The notes under the pieces were generated by a model that saw only the letters and a program-made list of their open reading frames with translations, had not been told where the DNA came from and did no database searches. A program made the position numbers and the translations under genes. From Helianthus annuus (lineage: Eukaryota; Streptophyta; Magnoliopsida; Asterales; Asteraceae), in contig NC_035435.2 in assembly GCF_002127325.2 (NCBI RefSeq), forward strand, positions 14,143,893 through 14,207,892: 64,000 nt of DNA. Reading direction: 5' to 3'. Each line of letters starts with the position of its first letter. The stretch's first letter is position 1. Positions 1 to 9,616 of this stretch are shown here, in pieces.

Positions 1-849
1 GAGTTTGTGATTTTCTGGTGATACAAACGGTTCGACGTGGAATGTTTTGCACAGACACATATTTGAGAATTTTAATTAATTCTCCAGCCAGCGTGAAGGG
101 TTTTGCACGGAAACATACAGGTATCTAAAGTCGACAGTTGTTTCAAAGCGCTGTTTACTGAAGACCTGGGGAATCTTTATGGAAGTTGATAGTTCAAGGC
201 TGAAGACCTGCAGGATTCGGTTTTGGGTTTGATGTTTCTTTGGGATTTTACAGGGATCTGGGGGTAACTCAATTCGTTGAGTTTGCAAACGATGTACTTG
301 GTCAAGCTGACTTCCTGAGTACTGATGCTGAAGATCCGTAGTGCATTACGTGGTCAACTTCACAAAGGCGAGACAATGAGATCTGGATGTAGTTCAACTA
401 AGCGTGCCGTTTGGTTGAGCTTGCAAGGGATACACTTGGTCTAGCTGACTTTCCTGAGTGTTGATGCTGAAGATTAAAGTGCATTACTTGGTCGATTCCA
501 CAAAGACGGTTTACAGAAGACAGTTCACCAGAAATCTCTATCAATGTAGTATGCTTGAAGATCAAGACTTGATGTAGTTTTTAAAGAATGGAACCCTTAT
601 CAAATGCCGGTTGGCGTATTGGAAGATCAGTGGAAGATCGGTCAATTGAGCCTTTTGAGGAAATTGCACAACACCCAACACGGATATGCGTACTTTGAAG
701 GGGAAATATTATACAGGGAGCATCAAGATACTACTTACCTGGATCATCGGTCAAGGGGGAATTTGTTAACACAGAGAAGATGAATACTTGACTGAAGATC
801 GATTGCAGTTGCATTTTCAGCATTCGACAGCAACGGACAAGGGGGAATT
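1..849 (+). other. 3' internal region of a Copia-type LTR retrotransposon (5' part outside window)
   Basis: Non-coding sequence leading into the polypurine tract and LTR that follow. Two imperfect direct repeats lie at about 295-370 and 433-510; both contain 'gatgctgaagat' and 'gtgcattac'. Two near-identical purine tracts followed by TTTGTT occur, at about 744-761 and 838-852, and only the second directly abuts the LTR. Duplicated polypurine tracts upstream of the 3' LTR are known from Sirevirus-type Copia elements; placing this element there is inference. No open frame of note. Confidence 0.6.
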
Positions 850-1513
850 TGTTGATGCAGATTTTGTGTCCGATGCTTGTCGAATAGATTAGTTATTATT
901 GTACGCTGAATTTGTAATAGTTAGTGAAACGGTCTATCGAACGTGTATAGACCCGCTCGTTTGAAGTGGTCAAACGAGAGGGTTATTCGGTTGACCGTGT
1001 GTGTTTGCTTGACAAATTATGGTTGTATAATGTTTGGTGTCGAAGGATAGGGCATCGAAGGATTGTGTATATCCTTCGATGAGCTCGAAAGATATCCATC
1101 AAAGGATGAAGATGGACCTCGAAGGATATGTCATCCTTCGAGGTATATGTGTATCTTTCGAAAGCTGAATGATCGACAGATGATCTATCGATCAGTCAGT
1201 TAGATCCTTCGACCATACAACCTGTGTTTGGTATAAATACCAACACTTTGTCATTTGCAACACAAGAGTGAGAGCACAAGTGTGTGCAAGAGAGTGAGAG
1301 GAGGTTTGAGACCTCACCGGGAGAAATCACCACTTGGTTTCTCCCCGGATGTATACTTCTTTGGTATTAGTTCGGTTATCATGTAATCGGGCCGACTTGT
1401 AATGTTTTACTACCGGATTAATACAAAGTTTGTTTGTTTATCATCTCTTATCTCTTCCATCTATGAACATAATCATGAAAATCACGGAATCGATCCCGAA
1501 ACCGGGACCTACA
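850..1513 (+). repeat. 3' LTR of a Copia-type element
   Basis: Starts TGTTGATGCAG directly after the tract CAAGGGGGAATT and ends GGGACCTACA, so it has TG...CA ends. A TATA box (TATAAATA) lies near 1232. The U3 half (about 1040-1205) holds many copies of CGAAGGAT in both orientations, an enhancer-like array. The sequence after 1513 matches units B and C in mid-sequence, so the LTR marks an insertion or junction that removed the 5' end of unit A. The matching 5' LTR and target duplication are outside the window. Confidence 0.75.
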
Positions 1514-2183
1514 TTTTCGTTTTTATTAGAACAATAAGAAAGAAAATTTTGATCAAATTTCTATTTCCTTATATTTGAGTAATCCATAAGTAATACATAC
1601 ACACAAATAACCATTTGCAAGATTCTTGCAGTGGTGTAATTTTCTTGATGATGGAGATGAGGATCGAATCTTATCACTTGCTAAAAACTTTAAAGTTATT
1701 TTTAAATTTACAACACTTTATAGGAAGTGTTAAAATGCAATACGGTTTGAAAATGATTACAGTTTTGTATAAAATTTGCAATACTTGAAGTGTTGCATTA
1801 CATCTTTATATGGCATACTTATTTTAGTATGGTGTATAATATGGTTCATATAAACTCTAAAGCAACGATTTTTAGAAAGTGTTTGCTCGTTAAGTGTTGC
1901 TTTAGCTTTATTCTATTGTAATGACATCAGATATGTTTAGTATGGTGTATAATATGGTTCATATAAACTCTAAAGCAACGATTTTTAGAAAGTGATTGCT
2001 CGTTAAGTGTTGCTTTAGCTGTATTCTATTGTAGTGACATCTGATATGTCTAGTATGGTGTATAACATGGTTCATATAAACTCTAAAGCAACGATTTTTA
2101 GAAAGTGTTTGCTCCTTAAGTGTTGCATTAGCTTTATTCAATTGTAATGACATCTGATATGTAAGTGTGTTGTGCCGTCACGT
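1514..2183. repeat. Composite repeat unit, copy A, 5' non-coding part
   Basis: Nearly identical by eye to 26338-27008 and 45418-46088. No coding sequence recognised. It carries a three-fold tandem repeat (listed separately) and ends with CGTCACGT, the left target duplication of the hAT-type element. Copies B and C extend further 5' into a fold-back MULE that copy A lacks. Confidence 0.85.
1825..2163. repeat. Tandem repeat, 3 x 113 bp (unit A)
   Basis: Repeats begin TAGTATGGTGTATAA at 1825, 1938 and 2051, each followed by ATGGTTCATATAAACTC and a TGTTGC(T/A)TTAGC segment. The same three-copy array is in B and C, so the expansion predates the duplication of the unit. Confidence 0.9.
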
Positions 2184-3080
2184 TAGGGGTGTTCAAAAAA
2201 ATCCGAATCCGAATTATCCGAAAATTCGGATATCGGAATTCCAGATATCCGAAAATTCGGATTTGGATTCAGATAGTGATATTCAATTATTCCGGATAAT
2301 TTCGGATATCTGATATCCGAAAAGTTAAATAAGATAATATTTATATTATTAAATATATATGATAGATGTTGCTTGAAAACCCTAGATCTGCTCAAACGCC
2401 TTTTATCTTTTCACTCTGTGCCCCCACCTCCTAATGAACTGTGGCTTCTCCTTCGATCTTTGTATGTGTCATTCCACAACCAGCTTTTTCGACCACCATA
2501 ATCATCATTCGAAAACAGGCTGTAACCATTGCCGACCGTAACTAGAATCGTTCGACAACCAATTGAGATTTATGCTCTAATTATTAGTTTAGGTATTTTG
2601 TATCTAAAATCAAATCACGATGTGAGATTATCAATTGTAGTATAATGTGTTTAGTAGAAAGTTGCTAGTCGCAGAGTTGTTTCATTTTGATTTAAACAAA
2701 TTTATTTTCGTTGTCTTCTGCAAATTGGGTTATTGAGTGGTAATTCAATCTCAAGGCTTACTTGTTATTTCTAAATTTGATTACTGTGTCTGCACGTTGA
2801 TAAATTGTTGATAACTATGGGTGTTTTTTCAATTTGTTGGTTTGGGAACATGGATTCTGTTCTTGTATGTGGGAACAATGTTTTTTTATTTTATTTTTTT
2901 TGGTTTTGGATATCCGTTTTATTACCAGAATCTGTATCCGAAAATTCGGCTATTACCCGAATCTGTATCCGAAAATTCGGATATTCGGATATCCGAATTT
3001 TCGGATACGGATTCTGATAGTAAAATTAACTATCCGAAATTTTCGGATATCCTTCGGATATCCGGTTTTGAACACCCCTA
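2184..3080. mobile_element. hAT-type non-autonomous element (unit A)
   Basis: Terminal inverted repeats TAGGGGTGTTCA / TGAACACCCCTA, flanked on both sides by the 8-bp duplication CGTCACGT (2176-2183 and 3081-3088). An 8-bp TSD with (C/T)AGGGGTG ends is typical of the hAT superfamily. Both subterminal regions are full of the palindrome ATCCGAAAATTCGGAT and variants. No transposase is visible, and the short open frames at the right end are by-products of these repeats. Confidence 0.85.
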
Positions 3081-3088
3081 CGTCACGT

Positions 3089-4011
3089 GTTATCATGAAC
3101 ATTTTTTCCACATGAGATTTTGATTTTATAATCTTAGTATAGCTGTATAGACAAATAATTAAGGATAGAGGAAGTAAGGAAACATAATTATGTAAACCAA
3201 AACCAATTAAGTCATCAGTTTTCAGATTGAAAACTTAATTTGGGTAAAACGGAGTAACTTAATATGTCCTGATAAGGCGATAACACTCATTTTTTATACT
3301 TTGGGTTTTTCAGATTGAAACGGAAACCAAACTGAATTAGAATGTGGTTTTTGATTCGGTTTTTCTAGCTTTGAATTCAATTCGGTTCAGCTATTTTGTT
3401 TCAACCGTGTTAACATGCAAACCATGAATATCAATAGTTGGAAGTATGAAACTATGATACGGGTGCTACATAATACTGGTGATAGTCTCGGATGGTTATC
3501 TTTTTTATTTCATACACTATTCGTAAAACAAAAGTTTTTTTTTTGTTTTGGAACTTTTAGTTTGTAACCACGTCCATGTAGAAAGTTGACAGATATAACA
3601 CAACTCGGTTATATAAAATGGGGTTGCCAAAAGGTTTAGAAGAGATCAAAAATTATTTGTGAAGTTAGAAATGTAAATGTAAAAGTGAGAATTAAAATAG
3701 TTAAATAAATTGTTTCAAATAAATTGGAAGGTCCCGGGAAAATGATAAATGTCAACTGAAAAAAGAGTTTGCATATATGAGAAATCATTAGTAAATTAAT
3801 TGGTTGTTGATGTTTATACATGGATTTCTATGTGAGAAAAACATAGCTAGTTTGTGATACGTTGATAGGCTCGATCTAAATTTAAGAATACTAGTATTGC
3901 GTGCGATAACTTAATAAATAAATATGTGTTTAGTTTCCCATTTCGATTTTTATGGTCAAATATTGAATTCCGACAAAAATAAATTGAGATGTATATTATC
4001 TTTCACACATC
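3089..4011. other. Shared non-coding spacer of unit A
   Basis: AT-rich sequence matching 27930-28852 and 46990-47900 with few differences. No gene, no inverted repeat ends and no convincing coding frame. Confidence 0.7.
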
Positions 4012-4204
4012 ATGTTTATGTTTGAGGCTGACTTCGATAGGGTGTTTAATAAATTTTATGATGAGGGTACTTTTTCGCGTGGGTGCTCGTTGTCTTACAT
4101 TACTCTTATTCCTAAGTCTAAGGATCCGGTGGACTTGGGGGACTACCGTCCTATCAATCTTGTTGGTATCATTATTAAAGTGGTTTCTAACGTCTTGGCT
4201 AACC
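4012..4204 (+). pseudogene. LINE (L1-type) reverse transcriptase fragment
   Basis: The frame reads FNKFYDEG...SLSYITLIPKSKDP then GDYRPINLVGIIIKVVSNVLANR. This is the conserved block at the start of the plant L1 ORF2 reverse-transcriptase domain (canonically LIPK...DFRPISL...KI.AK.LANRL). The homology stops abruptly at TAACCG and minus-strand gypsy sequence follows. Copy B breaks at the same base, whereas copy C continues in LINE sequence. Only about 65 codons remain, so it is non-functional. Confidence 0.85.
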
Positions 4205-5361
4205 GTTGCCGCCAAACGATTTCCGATCCAAGCAATCTCCCCAAGAATTTCGAGTACAATTCCTGGATCCATGATTAGGTTGTCTTCCATCTCTTTCCAC
4301 AAGGAGGTTGGCATTATTATCCATGCGTTGCCTAAGATAGGGCTGTATGCATACCAAAACGGTAATTGCTGAAGTAGAACTCACCCAAAGATACGTGTCC
4401 TCCCAATGGTTTATCAAAGTCAATCACACACATGCTCGCAACATGTCTTCGAGTGTCAGGACGGTTCGTTCACTTTGACCGTTTGTACGATGCTCATGTC
4501 TAGACGTGAGCCAAGGGTGTTGTGTGCCGCCTGTCATAAATCAAGCATAGATCAAAATCGAAGGTAACAAAAGTTGGCACCTCGTGCCTAACAGCCGCCT
4601 CTCTTAGAGGAACATTCACAGCTGTGGAGACTCGTCAGTTTCCTTGATTGCAAGAAAGTGTGTCGGTAACGTGAGACAATCAACGATCACAACGTAATAT
4701 TGTTTCCATTTCGAGTTGTGAGTAGGCTAGTGACAGAATCCATGGCAGTCTGTTCTCATTTCCATATGGGTGTTTCTGGTTATTGATACTCCACCTTGAC
4801 TTTCCCACAAGTCAAATATCATTCACATATATAGCCAGGTGGGCCTTCATGCCCGATCACCAGTACGAGATTTATAGATCCTAATAACTCTCATCAAAAA
4901 ACCCAGATGGCTAGAATATCAAGGCCGGTGTGCTTGCTCACACAACTTCCCTACAGTTGTCGTATAATGAGATCCATACTCGTTCCCGGAGGTAGCGAAT
5001 ATCATCCACCTGCCAAAGGTTGCTTCTCCATGCCCCGCATGGGTTCAACTTGAAAATTCTCTTCCTTTTCTCCAGGTTGAAAAGAGCGAGTCCGATCAGG
5101 TGGGTTAGAATCGATAGTGAGCTGCAAAGCCCGCGCACATTTAAGTTTCACAGTCATAATCATCCAAAAGTTCCACCCAACCATGCCATTAACTGATTTA
5201 GCTCTTTCGAAACTAGGGTACACGGGAGGCCCTTATGATCGGTCTAAATAGTGCATTCGGTACCATCCAAGTAATGCCTCCAACTTAAACCCAAAGCCCA
5301 CGGTTTCCACCGCAGGTTGTGTGTCGTGCAGCTCCTCTTCGTAACTCCATTATGTAAGTCA
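4205..5361 (-). pseudogene. Ty3/gypsy pol fragment, integrase/RNase H part (unit A)
   Basis: Minus-strand remnant of a Ty3/gypsy polyprotein, colinear with 29046-30205 in unit B. It continues beyond the CACTA insertion at 19284-20073, where the reverse transcriptase lies. Frames are broken repeatedly by frameshifts and stops. The low-coordinate end abuts the LINE fragment with no 3' LTR, so the element is truncated there. Identity rests on colinearity with the recognisable RT and RNase H motifs in the same orientation. Confidence 0.65.
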
Positions 5362-5364
5362 TCA

Positions 5365-5715
5365 CACTACAAGAAAATGAAGTTATTGCAACCCTAGAAA
5401 AATGTTGCATTAGGCCTTAAAAAGGTTGCATTAGGCCTAATGCAACCCTTTATCAAAAGCTGCATTAGGTGAAGTTGCATTAGATCTAATGTAACCTTTT
5501 TATTAGATAATGCAACCTTTTAAAAAACAGTTGCATTTACTATTCAAATACAACCTTTTTGTAATGCAACCTTTTTATAAGCTAATGCAACTTTTGTAAG
5601 GCTCAAATGCAACCTTATTAACACTCAAATGTAACCTTTTTTAAACTCAAATGCAACTATTATTATATTATTTAGTAAATGATGCAACCTTTTTTACAAT
5701 CAAATGCAACTCTAT
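5365..5715. repeat. CACTA left subterminal repeat region
   Basis: About 15 copies of AATGCAACCTTTT or its complement (GTTGCATTAGG) in 350 bp, facing both ways near the end. Such arrays bind the CACTA TNPA protein in characterised elements; the function here is inferred. Confidence 0.8.
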
Positions 5716-5879
5716 AACATAATTGTTTGAAATACTAAAATTTATATTAATATGCACAATTACAACAGTACAATAATAACAAATATCTTATATCATAATT
5801 TAACATATGTACAAACTCAAAATAACAATATAATCAAAATAAAGTTGTCAATAACAATAATAAAAACTAACAAAACCTC

Positions 5880-6180
5880 CTACTCATCTCTAAAATCTTG
5901 AAGTACTCCAATAGGTATCTTTTCCATTACACTTCGCATTGTATCTTCAAAGTTATCTCATTGGCTCTCAAAATCTTTCTATATAGCATGCTATAGTGAT
6001 TCTTGAAGAAGCACCTGGGCAGTGTTGAACAGCTATTTACAGCACTATCCCTATTCTGAACTTGAGACTCATTTGCTTCAAGTGCAAGGGCTTCAAGATT
6101 AGGAGATGACCCAAACGCAGGTGGTGGATGATGAATGCTGTCATAATACATACATTTTAGAAATGACATAAAAAATCAAA
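5880..6180 (-). other. Exon-like segment of unknown origin inside the CACTA
   Basis: On the minus strand a stretch bounded by plausible AG and GT splice sites (about 6014-6140) reads IHHPPPAFGSSPNLEALALE. A later stretch reads MRSVMEKIPIGVLQDFRDE before a stop. This could be part of a captured gene or the CACTA's own regulatory gene. I do not recognise the family. Confidence 0.25.
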
Positions 6181-6272
6181 TGGTAAAGAAAGTAGGACCT
6201 AAGGACACAAGAAAACTGATTAGTAAATGGCCTAACCGGGCAGTTTGGAATGGACTGAAAGTAGCATAAGAA

Positions 6273-6659
6273 TGTTGGGGAAGATGACCCATATTGACAG
6301 CGGAAGTTGCAGACATAGTTCCATTCATGTTCTCCATTGTTTAGTGTAGAAACGAATAACAGGAAATGAATAACAAAAGAGAGTTGTGTGTGCAGAATTG
6401 GAATCGAAAGGACAAATCTAATGTAACAGAAATGTCTTGGTACCGGACATGGATTCCGGTGACATGAATTTATACTAGGCATTTTGGCGGTTCCGGGATT
6501 TTGGCGGGTAACTGTTTATCACAGTTATTTAAAATGAACTCCCGCTTATCCCTTGATCATTACATATACATATCATAAACTAATCTTATAAGTGTTCCTA
6601 ATTATTGATAAATCCGAAAATATAACAAATATAACATAACTAGTTTAATAATTCTAACA
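6273..6659 (-). repeat. 3' LTR of the CCHC-ARID element
   Basis: Reads TGTTAGAATTATT...CCCCAACA on the minus strand. The polypurine tract (AAGGGGGG, about 6661-6669) directly precedes it on that strand. Confidence 0.93.
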
Positions 6660-6668
6660 TAACCCCCC

Positions 6669-8174
6669 TTAAACTAGGTTATGTTTACGAGCTTGATCCA
6701 TTACGCTGCGATTTGCTTCGTCCATTGCCCATTTTGCATAATTGAAGTTGAAGCGCTTTCTTCGCTTCCCTTTGCTCCAGTCATCATCGTCTACTCCAGC
6801 AAACAGAACGACGGATTCCATCTCAACCGCACTTTGATTTCCAGTTTCTGCATTATTGACCGATCCTGCATTCTTCAAGCCTTCCTGTTGCATGCCTGTG
6901 GATGTTCCTTCGTCCCGAACCATCTTCTTATCCTGCATATTCTGTTGTACATAATTGAAGTTGTAGTAATACTCTAAAACATCAAGGTATGCGGCGTATG
7001 TGGCTCTCATGTAGTCACCATCTTCATAGTTGAAACCCATGTCTTTTGCGATTGCAGGCCAAGTATTCTCGGTTGTCACTGTTTGATAACCCCCATCCAT
7101 GGCAACGAGTAGATATAGGCTAAGTAAATTAACCCTCCTCTTGTATGAATCCACCGGTGGAACTTGCCTAGTTCTTATCCCCATATAACTACATAGGAAC
7201 CATTTTACTAATTCCTCAAATTTTGTATCAAGTATGTGTTTATATTTGATAACAAAATCTCGATCATCAAGCAGATTCATGAAGGCTCGGCAGTCTTCAA
7301 ATTCTCTAAATTCCATGGCGTTGACAATCATGACACTCCAATCCGATTCTTGTGACGACAAATTGAGTTCCTCAAAATAAGAATTCAAATATCTTTGTTT
7401 GAACTCTTCATCAAGAACGTTCTCTTCGATGATCTTTTGCTTTTCTTGTAAACCTAACTCTTCTTCCCGTGTCATCCCACTTGTTTCATTAAACAAGTTG
7501 TTCACCGGGCATGAAAACATCGGATAAATTCTACAAGTATCACCGGCCTTCTTGACCGTGAATCCTTGCAACGTCAATTGATCTAGACTCAATACATTTC
7601 GATCGAGTTCCGGTGAGTAAAAGACGCTTTGAATTCTCATGTTTTCATTTCCGTTTTTTATCTCTATTGATCCAACCCCCCTTGTGAACAGAAAATTATG
7701 TTCCCCCGTGCGTGTATTCACCCCGATTATATGTTTGATTCGTTTGAACACGTTTAAATTTCCGGCAATATGATGTTTGAATACAGAACTTACGTACCAA
7801 ATATCATTCCATAATCCTCCTTCGGTACCAACAACGATCATCTCTTGATGACTGTTGACATCTTCATCTTGTCTCTGTACTCCTTCGTTTATTGCCTGCC
7901 TTATTAATTGTGTTGCTTCATCGGTTTCCTTCCTTTTACACGCATGAATCTTGTGCCCCGGTAGACGGCAGTAGTAACATATCTTTTCTATTGGATTTCG
8001 GTTGTTTTTTTTCTTTGCTTCATCCGTGCAGTGTTGACAAGGAAGTAGCGTAGAGGTTGGTTTGATTTCAGTGTGGTTCATCCTTCCCGGCATCGCTCTG
8101 ATACCACTATGTTGGGGAAGATGACCCATATTGACAGCGGAAGTTGCAGACATAGTTCCATTCATGTTCTCCAT
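6669..8174 (-). CDS. Retroelement protein: CCHC zinc knuckle + protease-like region + ARID domain (501 aa)
   Basis: Single intact ORF of the element. C66-x2-C69-x4-H74-x4-C79 is a retroviral-type zinc knuckle; a CQHC pair precedes it. Residues ~112-230 resemble the Copia protease/pre-integrase segment (WYVSSVFKHHIAG..., later FYSPELDRNVLSLDQL), but the catalytic Asp-Ser-Gly triplet is replaced by Ser-Ser-Val, so protease activity is not expected. Residues ~315-400 match the ARID/BRIGHT DNA-binding fold (VNLLSLYLLVAMDGGYQTVT, then W-x2-IAKDMG and YLDVLEYYY). A basic run KGKRRKR at ~468-474 may be a nuclear signal. The start chosen is the first ATG after the predicted LTR transcription start, in context AACAATGGAG; it lies inside the 5' LTR, and the frame runs through the primer site. 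The stop overlaps the polypurine tract. I recall similar CCHC-ARID predictions from Asteraceae. Function unknown; nucleic-acid binding is inferred. Confidence 0.88.
   Translation of the reverse strand: MENMNGTMSATSAVNMGHLPQHSGIRAMPGRMNHTEIKPTSTLLPCQHCTDEAKKKNNRNPIEKICYYCRLPGHKIHACKRKETDEATQLIRQAINEGVQRQDEDVNSHQEMIVVGTEGGLWNDIWYVSSVFKHHIAGNLNVFKRIKHIIGVNTRTGEHNFLFTRGVGSIEIKNGNENMRIQSVFYSPELDRNVLSLDQLTLQGFTVKKAGDTCRIYPMFSCPVNNLFNETSGMTREEELGLQEKQKIIEENVLDEEFKQRYLNSYFEELNLSSQESDWSVMIVNAMEFREFEDCRAFMNLLDDRDFVIKYKHILDTKFEELVKWFLCSYMGIRTRQVPPVDSYKRRVNLLSLYLLVAMDGGYQTVTTENTWPAIAKDMGFNYEDGDYMRATYAAYLDVLEYYYNFNYVQQNMQDKKMVRDEGTSTGMQQEGLKNAGSVNNAETGNQSAVEMESVVLFAGVDDDDWSKGKRRKRFNFNYAKWAMDEANRSVMDQARKHNLV
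8095..8107 (-). promoter_or_regulatory. Primer binding site, initiator tRNA-Met type
   Basis: Minus-strand TGGTATCAGAGC two bases inside the 5' LTR end, complementary to the 3' end of initiator tRNA-Met, as usual for Copia elements. The ORF is open through it (SGIRA). Confidence 0.9.
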
Positions 8175-8496
8175 TGTTTAGTGTAGAAACGAATAACAGG
8201 AAATGAATAACAAAAGAGAGTTGTGTGTGCAGAATTGGAATCGAAAGGACAAATCTAATGTAACAGAAATGTCTTGGTACCGGACATGGATTCCGGTGAC
8301 ATGAATTTATACTAGGCATTTTGGCGGTTCCGGGATTTTGGCGGGTAACTGTTTATCTCAGTTATTTAAAATGAACTCCCGCTTATCCCTTGATCATTAC
8401 ATATACATATCATAAACTAATCTTATAAGTGTTCCTAATTATTGATAAATCCGAAAATATAACAAATATAACATAACTAGTTTAATAATTCTAACA
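8110..8496 (-). repeat. 5' LTR of the CCHC-ARID element
   Basis: Matches 6273-6659 except at one base (TATCTCAG here, TATCACAG there). It holds the probable promoter and the ORF start codon. Confidence 0.93.
8305..8311 (-). promoter_or_regulatory. TATA box of the CCHC-ARID element
   Basis: Minus-strand TATAAAT in the 5' LTR, about 130 bp upstream of the ORF start. A transcript starting about 30 bp downstream would have ATGGAGAAC as its first AUG by eye. Confidence 0.55.
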
Positions 8497-8583
8497 AAGA
8501 AGACCCTAGGAGTTCCAACCTCATTGAAATTTGACGAGCAAAAGAAACAAAACTGTTGGATATTTTCAATAAAAAAAATTTAC

Positions 8584-9106
8584 CTATTGGCTGGTTGTTG
8601 TGTAGGAGAGCTTAAATAAACTACATCATCAGAGCTGCCATTAGTTGTTGCAGAAACTTGCATATAAACAATGGTTATGCCATCACTTAAAGGGGATGAT
8701 GAACTTTGACTTGGCCAAGACTGTTTCTGCACAGATTTCAATGGCCATTTATACAACGAAGCTAAACTCCGATAGTGAAAAAAGTGCTTGTAACATACAC
8801 AAATTAACTAGCAGTACATTATATTTAGCTAAAATCTTGATTGGCAGGTTCATACCTCAAGTTTTTTTTCGAGGGCAGTTCGGAGCTGCTCAATTTCCTG
8901 AAAATAGGTGCAACAAATTTTCAATCTGAAAGACAAAGTCAAACTAAAAGAGTAGACTTCTTATATAACATAACTTTAGGAGTTCACGAAGATACCTCAT
9001 ATGGCCAACCAACAACCACAAAGACGTCTAATGAGTAGCGATCCACTGTGGAAAAAGCATGTGCTTCTTGGATGTTCAGTCCAACTTCAGCCAGCAATGT
9101 TGTCAA
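8584..9106 (-). pseudogene. Captured exons of an ACT-domain protein kinase gene (STY46/STY8-like)
   Basis: Three exon-like blocks with GT/AG borders on the minus strand. Exon a (8996-9106, 37 codons) includes [20 protein letters not shown] and [13 protein letters not shown]. This is the ACT domain of Raf-like plant STY46/STY17 kinases, which phosphorylate chloroplast transit peptides. Exon b (8856-8897, 14 codons) reads EIEQLRTALEKKLE, the linker after that domain. Exon c (8584-8726) begins KQSWPSQSSSSPLSDG, like the following linker, but its later part is less clear. No kinase catalytic domain is present. Introns are retained, so capture was at DNA level, as CACTA and other DNA transposons do. 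Unlikely to be functional. Confidence 0.75.
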
Positions 9107-9145
9107 CTGGAATCTTAACCATGTTAGTGTATGTGAACTGATAAA

Positions 9146-9616
9146 GCCTACTCATAGTTGTTAATAGCGAATAGCGATAAATAGCGACCGCTATTTTATA
9201 AATAGCAATACACTAGAAAAAGAATTTTGAAAACTTTTATATGTATATTATATCAAATTACCTTGGTATATATGCTATTTTACATGTATATTTAACAAAA
9301 ACCTATAAATCCAGCTATTGTATATCTATATCTAATTGCTATTTACATAAAAAAAAAAACTAACTGTCGCTATTCACGCTATTGGTCACTATGACCCAGA
9401 TAGCGTCACTTGGTCGCCTCGCTTCATAGCGCACTATAGCGGTCGCTATAGCTGCTATTGACAACTATGCATTTACCTATCTAATTGCTATTTACATAAA
9501 AAAAACTAACTGTCGCTATTCACGCTATTGGTCACTATGACCCAGATAGCGTCACTTGGTCGCCTCGCTTCATAGCGCACTATAGCGGTCGCTATAGCTG
9601 CTATTGACAACTATGC
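9146..9616. mobile_element. MITE-like inverted-repeat element with a duplicated right end
   Basis: Ends CATAGTTGTTAATAGCG and, reversed, CATAGTTGTCAATAGC. Interior rich in AGCGACCGCTAT-type repeats. The right part (about 9334-9476) is repeated in tandem at 9477-9616, differing mainly in an A-run. No clear target duplication found, so the superfamily is open. Confidence 0.6.

Larger units (their letters stand above)
6273..8496 (-). mobile_element. Complete compact LTR retrotransposon carrying a CCHC-ARID ORF
   Basis: A 2224-bp element inserted in the CACTA. The two LTRs (6273-6659, 8110-8496) are 387 bp each and differ, as read by eye, at one position. A 5-bp target duplication AAGAA flanks it (6268-6272, 8497-8501). 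On the minus strand the 5' LTR is followed by the initiator-Met-type primer site TGGTATCAGAGC, a single ORF, the tract AAGGGGGG and the 3' LTR. There is no integrase or reverse transcriptase, so it must be mobilised in trans, probably by a Copia element. Near-identical LTRs indicate a very recent insertion. Confidence 0.95.

Noticed and set aside
1825..2163. Regular 113-bp repeats as a CRISPR-like array
   Set aside because: The units are contiguous tandem repeats without unique spacers, in a plant nuclear context.
2805..3123. Three overlapping open frames rich in IRIFGY / SENSDIRI repeats
   Set aside because: They are translations of the TCCGAAAATTCGGATA palindromes at the end of the hAT-type element, with no start context or domain. 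The same artefact recurs in units B and C.
4003..4314. Minus-strand 103-codon frame across the LINE/gypsy seam
   Set aside because: It spans two unrelated fragments and runs antisense to the recognisable LINE reading.
5880..6180. Possible CACTA TNPA gene end or captured exon
   Set aside because: Splice-like borders and a readable stretch exist, but I recognise no family, so no function is assigned.
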